Origin: Dictyoglomota bacterium
GTDB taxonomy: Bacteria > Dictyoglomota > Dictyoglomia > Dictyoglomales > Dictyoglomaceae
Length of the DNA stretch: 8,357 nucleotides
Reading direction: 5' to 3'
Assembly (NCBI GenBank): GCA_029776735.1
Contig: JAKOUL010000041.1
Location: 1-8,357 of the forward strand
Position 1 is the first letter of the stretch, and each line of letters starts with the position of its first letter. Both the position numbers and the translations under genes were made by a program. This document shows, one piece after another, positions 6,800-8,357 of this stretch. The notes under the pieces are model-generated. The model worked only from the letters and a program-made list of their open reading frames with translations. It was not told the origin of the DNA and did not search any database.

Positions 6800-7419
6800 A
6801 CTTCTCTTTTCACCTCTTTAATTTTCTTCTCCACAAAAAAGGCAACTTTCTCAAAGATCTCTTTCTTTGGGGCATCTCCAGAGATAATTATAAATCTTTC
6901 TTTATTTTCTTCTGCAAGGGTTAAGTAACCCTTCCTGACTTTATAATAGAATTCTAAGCTCTCTCTTTCTATTCTATCAAATTCTTTTTTTCTTCTCAAA
7001 GATACCTCAGGAGCAACATCTATTAAAAAAGTTATATCGGGGACTAATCCTAAGGTAGCTATCTTATTAAAATTTTCAAGCATATCAATGGGAAGCTCTC
7101 TACCATAGCCCTGGTATGCTATAGTAGAATCAGCATATCTTTCACAGATAACAAAAATTCCATTTTGAATTTTTTCTTTTATATTTTGAGAGTTCTCTAC
7201 TCGTGAAACAAGATACAGAAAAACCTCTGACCAGGGGTTAAGCGTATAATTTGGATCTAAAAGAATCTCCCTTACTCTTTCTCCTACCTCTGTGCCGCCA
7301 GGCTCCCTGGTCAAATATATGGTGTAATCCTTATTTTTAAGAAACTCTTTAAGTAAATGAGCTTGAGTAGTTTTTCCACAGCCATCTAACCCTTCAAAAG
7401 TGATAAATAATCCTTTCAT
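6796..7419 (-). CDS. tmk: Thymidylate kinase
   Basis: This enzyme phosphorylates dTMP to dTDP with ATP, an essential step of dTTP supply in the cytoplasm. The 207 residues are the normal length. Motifs in order: Walker A GLDGCGKT at 10-17; the dTMP-binding TREPGGTEVGE at 37-47; the SRVEN segment at 72-76, where family members usually have R-x-x-H; the ERYADST motif at 93-99 followed by AYQGYGR; and a lid region LRRKKEFDRIERE at 141-153 with several Arg/Lys residues. The ATG is preceded by TAAGGG with a 7-nt spacer, and the upstream R3H gene ends 10 nt before it. Its stop overlaps darA by 4 nt. Pairing with holB is a widespread arrangement, so the neighbourhood supports the assignment. Confidence 0.97.
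   Translation of the reverse strand: MKGLFITFEGLDGCGKTTQAHLLKEFLKNKDYTIYLTREPGGTEVGERVREILLDPNYTLNPWSEVFLYLVSRVENSQNIKEKIQNGIFVICERYADSTIAYQGYGRELPIDMLENFNKIATLGLVPDITFLIDVAPEVSLRRKKEFDRIERESLEFYYKVRKGYLTLAEENKERFIIISGDAPKKEIFEKVAFFVEKKIKEVKREV
6810..6816 (-). promoter_or_regulatory. Ribosome binding site of darA inside tmk
   Basis: On the minus strand GAGGTGA lies 10 nt before the darA ATG, within the last codons of tmk. It is one of the best Shine-Dalgarno matches in the block and supports the ATGA overlap start. Confidence 0.7.
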
Positions 7420-7426
7420 TAAAAAA

Positions 7427-7432
7427 CCCTTA
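7427..7432 (-). promoter_or_regulatory. Ribosome binding site of tmk
   Basis: On the minus strand TAAGGG, whose TAA is also the stop codon of the R3H gene, lies 7 nt before the tmk ATG. This links termination of one gene to initiation of the next and settles the tmk start. Confidence 0.6.
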
Positions 7433-8357
7433 GGTGGGAAAAATTTTTACCTTTCTTGAAGGCTCTACACCTACACTCTCGGAATGCAGACCATATTGCT
7501 GTATAAGTTGATGTTGAAGTCTTCTGATATAAGCAGGTTGAGGAGAAAGTTCATAGGGCTCTTCATGAGTTAAAACATATTCTATACCCTCTTGTGCTTC
7601 TCGTAAGGCTTCTTCTTCACCATCATTATTTCTTTCATTTATAAGCTTCAGATTAAATTGCTCTGCTAAGAACCTTTCAATTTGGGTTACAGTATTACTT
7701 CTCAATATAGCAACGGTAATACCTCTTTTTTCAGCTTCTTTTAAAAGATCTTTTGCCCTTTTTTGATGAGCTTTTAAAATTAAAAGACAATTTGATTCAG
7801 AGATATTTTTAACCACAAAAGCAGGAACACCTAAATTTTTTATTGCCTTTTCTAATCTATTTCTACTTATTCCATAGGGAAATACCCTAAGTATATCTGC
7901 CTTTTTTTCTGATTTTACAAAAGCGTTCTTTTCTTCATCAGAGGTGAGCTCCACCGAAGAAAGTTCAACTTTTTTAACTTCTCCTTCTGGCGTTCTCACT
8001 CTGATTTCAGGTTTTACTATATATCCACGAAGAAGTGCATCTACAGTTTTTGCTACATCATGGTGTATAGCAAGTCTATCTCTCCCTTGGATTTCAATAA
8101 CCACTTGAAAAGTAGGTGGAGCTTTCCTTTCAAGCACTGTTTTTTGGGTTCCTCTCCTCTTTGCCTCTTCATCACTTAACGTTACCACTTGAATTCCTCC
8201 TACCAGATCCGAAAGGGTAGGATTTAAAAGTAAATTTTCAAGAGTGATTCCATGGGCAGTACCTATAAGCTGTACTCCTCTTTCGGCTATAGTTCTTGCT
8301 GCCTTTGCTTCAAGTTCGGTGCCTATCTCATCAATCACTATAACCTCAGGCATATGG
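7430..8357 (-). CDS. R3H-domain AAA ATPase (SpoIIIAA/Ycf45-like), N-terminal part outside window
   Basis: Only the last 307 or so residues are inside the window; the frame runs off the right edge, and the codon just before the first visible Met is His, as in the family's NHMPEV stretch, so that Met at 8353 is internal and not a start. Numbering from that Met: Walker B VIVIDEIG at 4-11, then LIGTAHGITLENLL (29-42) and LVGGIQVVTLSDEEA (50-64), both typical of the SpoIIIAA-like/Ycf45 ATPase family. The P-loop must lie upstream. Residues 135-240 form a middle region with a strand-rich ILRVFPYGISRNRLE segment. The C-terminus is an R3H domain for single-stranded nucleic acid: YIRRLQHQL at 275-283 with Arg277-x3-His281, then SESVG.EP.R. 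The cellular role is not established; binding to single-stranded nucleic acid follows from the domain. It is the first visible gene of the operon and ends 10 nt before tmk. Confidence 0.92.
   Translation of the reverse strand, partial: HMPEVIVIDEIGTELEAKAARTIAERGVQLIGTAHGITLENLLLNPTLSDLVGGIQVVTLSDEEAKRRGTQKTVLERKAPPTFQVVIEIQGRDRLAIHHDVAKTVDALLRGYIVKPEIRVRTPEGEVKKVELSSVELTSDEEKNAFVKSEKKADILRVFPYGISRNRLEKAIKNLGVPAFVVKNISESNCLLILKAHQKRAKDLLKEAEKRGITVAILRSNTVTQIERFLAEQFNLKLINERNNDGEEEALREAQEGIEYVLTHEEPYELSPQPAYIRRLQHQLIQQYGLHSESVGVEPSRKVKIFPT

Larger units (their letters stand above)
1345..8357 (-). other. Probable single operon of eight co-directional genes
   Basis: Eight minus-strand genes follow each other with gaps or overlaps of +10, -4, +3, -4, +7, +5 and -25 nt. 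There is no internal space for a terminator and no obvious room for a promoter outside coding sequence. The promoter is presumably upstream of the right edge. Co-transcription is inferred from spacing alone; promoters inside coding regions cannot be ruled out. Confidence 0.8.

Noticed and set aside
8351..8353. ATG as the start of the R3H ATPase
   Set aside because: The Met sits directly before Walker B and after a family-typical His; the P-loop half of the domain would be missing, so it is internal.

Overview
The window is a gene-dense, low-GC bacterial segment with no gene-free stretch longer than a few tens of bases. The genes are rich in AGA (Arg), ATA (Ile) and AAA (Lys) codons, and the proteins are rich in Lys, Glu and Ile, which fits a thermophile. 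The gene order tmk, darA, holB, yaaT is the one known from Firmicutes such as Bacillus subtilis. The low GC, thermophile-like composition and a GH13 amylase make Dictyoglomus my best guess, but this is inference from memory. A thermophilic Firmicute such as Thermoanaerobacter or Caldicellulosiruptor is not excluded.

Layout. On the plus strand, from the left edge to 1421, lies the 3' part of an alpha-amylase-family (GH13) enzyme whose start is upstream of the window. Everything else, 8357 down to 1345, is one unbroken block of eight minus-strand genes. In transcription order these are: an R3H-domain AAA ATPase (5' end cut by the right edge), thymidylate kinase (tmk), a PII-like cyclic-di-AMP receptor (darA), DNA polymerase III delta' (holB), a PSP1/YaaT protein, an uncharacterised PD-(D/E)XK nuclease-like protein, the RarA/MgsA clamp-loader-like ATPase, and a lipoprotein with a divergent polysaccharide deacetylase domain.

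Junctions in the block are +10, -4, +3, -4, +7, +5 and -25 nt (negative means overlap), so there is no room for an internal terminator and the genes are very probably co-transcribed and partly translationally coupled. The last gene also runs 77 nt into the convergent amylase gene.

Functionally the block is mostly genome maintenance: dTTP supply (tmk), clamp loading (holB), stalled-fork rescue (rarA), plus second-messenger sensing (darA), probable RNA-processing control (yaaT) and an envelope protein. The least explained gene is the PD-(D/E)XK-like protein between yaaT and rarA, and it is the best candidate for something undescribed. I see no mobile element, CRISPR array, tRNA, rRNA or convincing terminator. 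The rest of the window is ordinary core genome.
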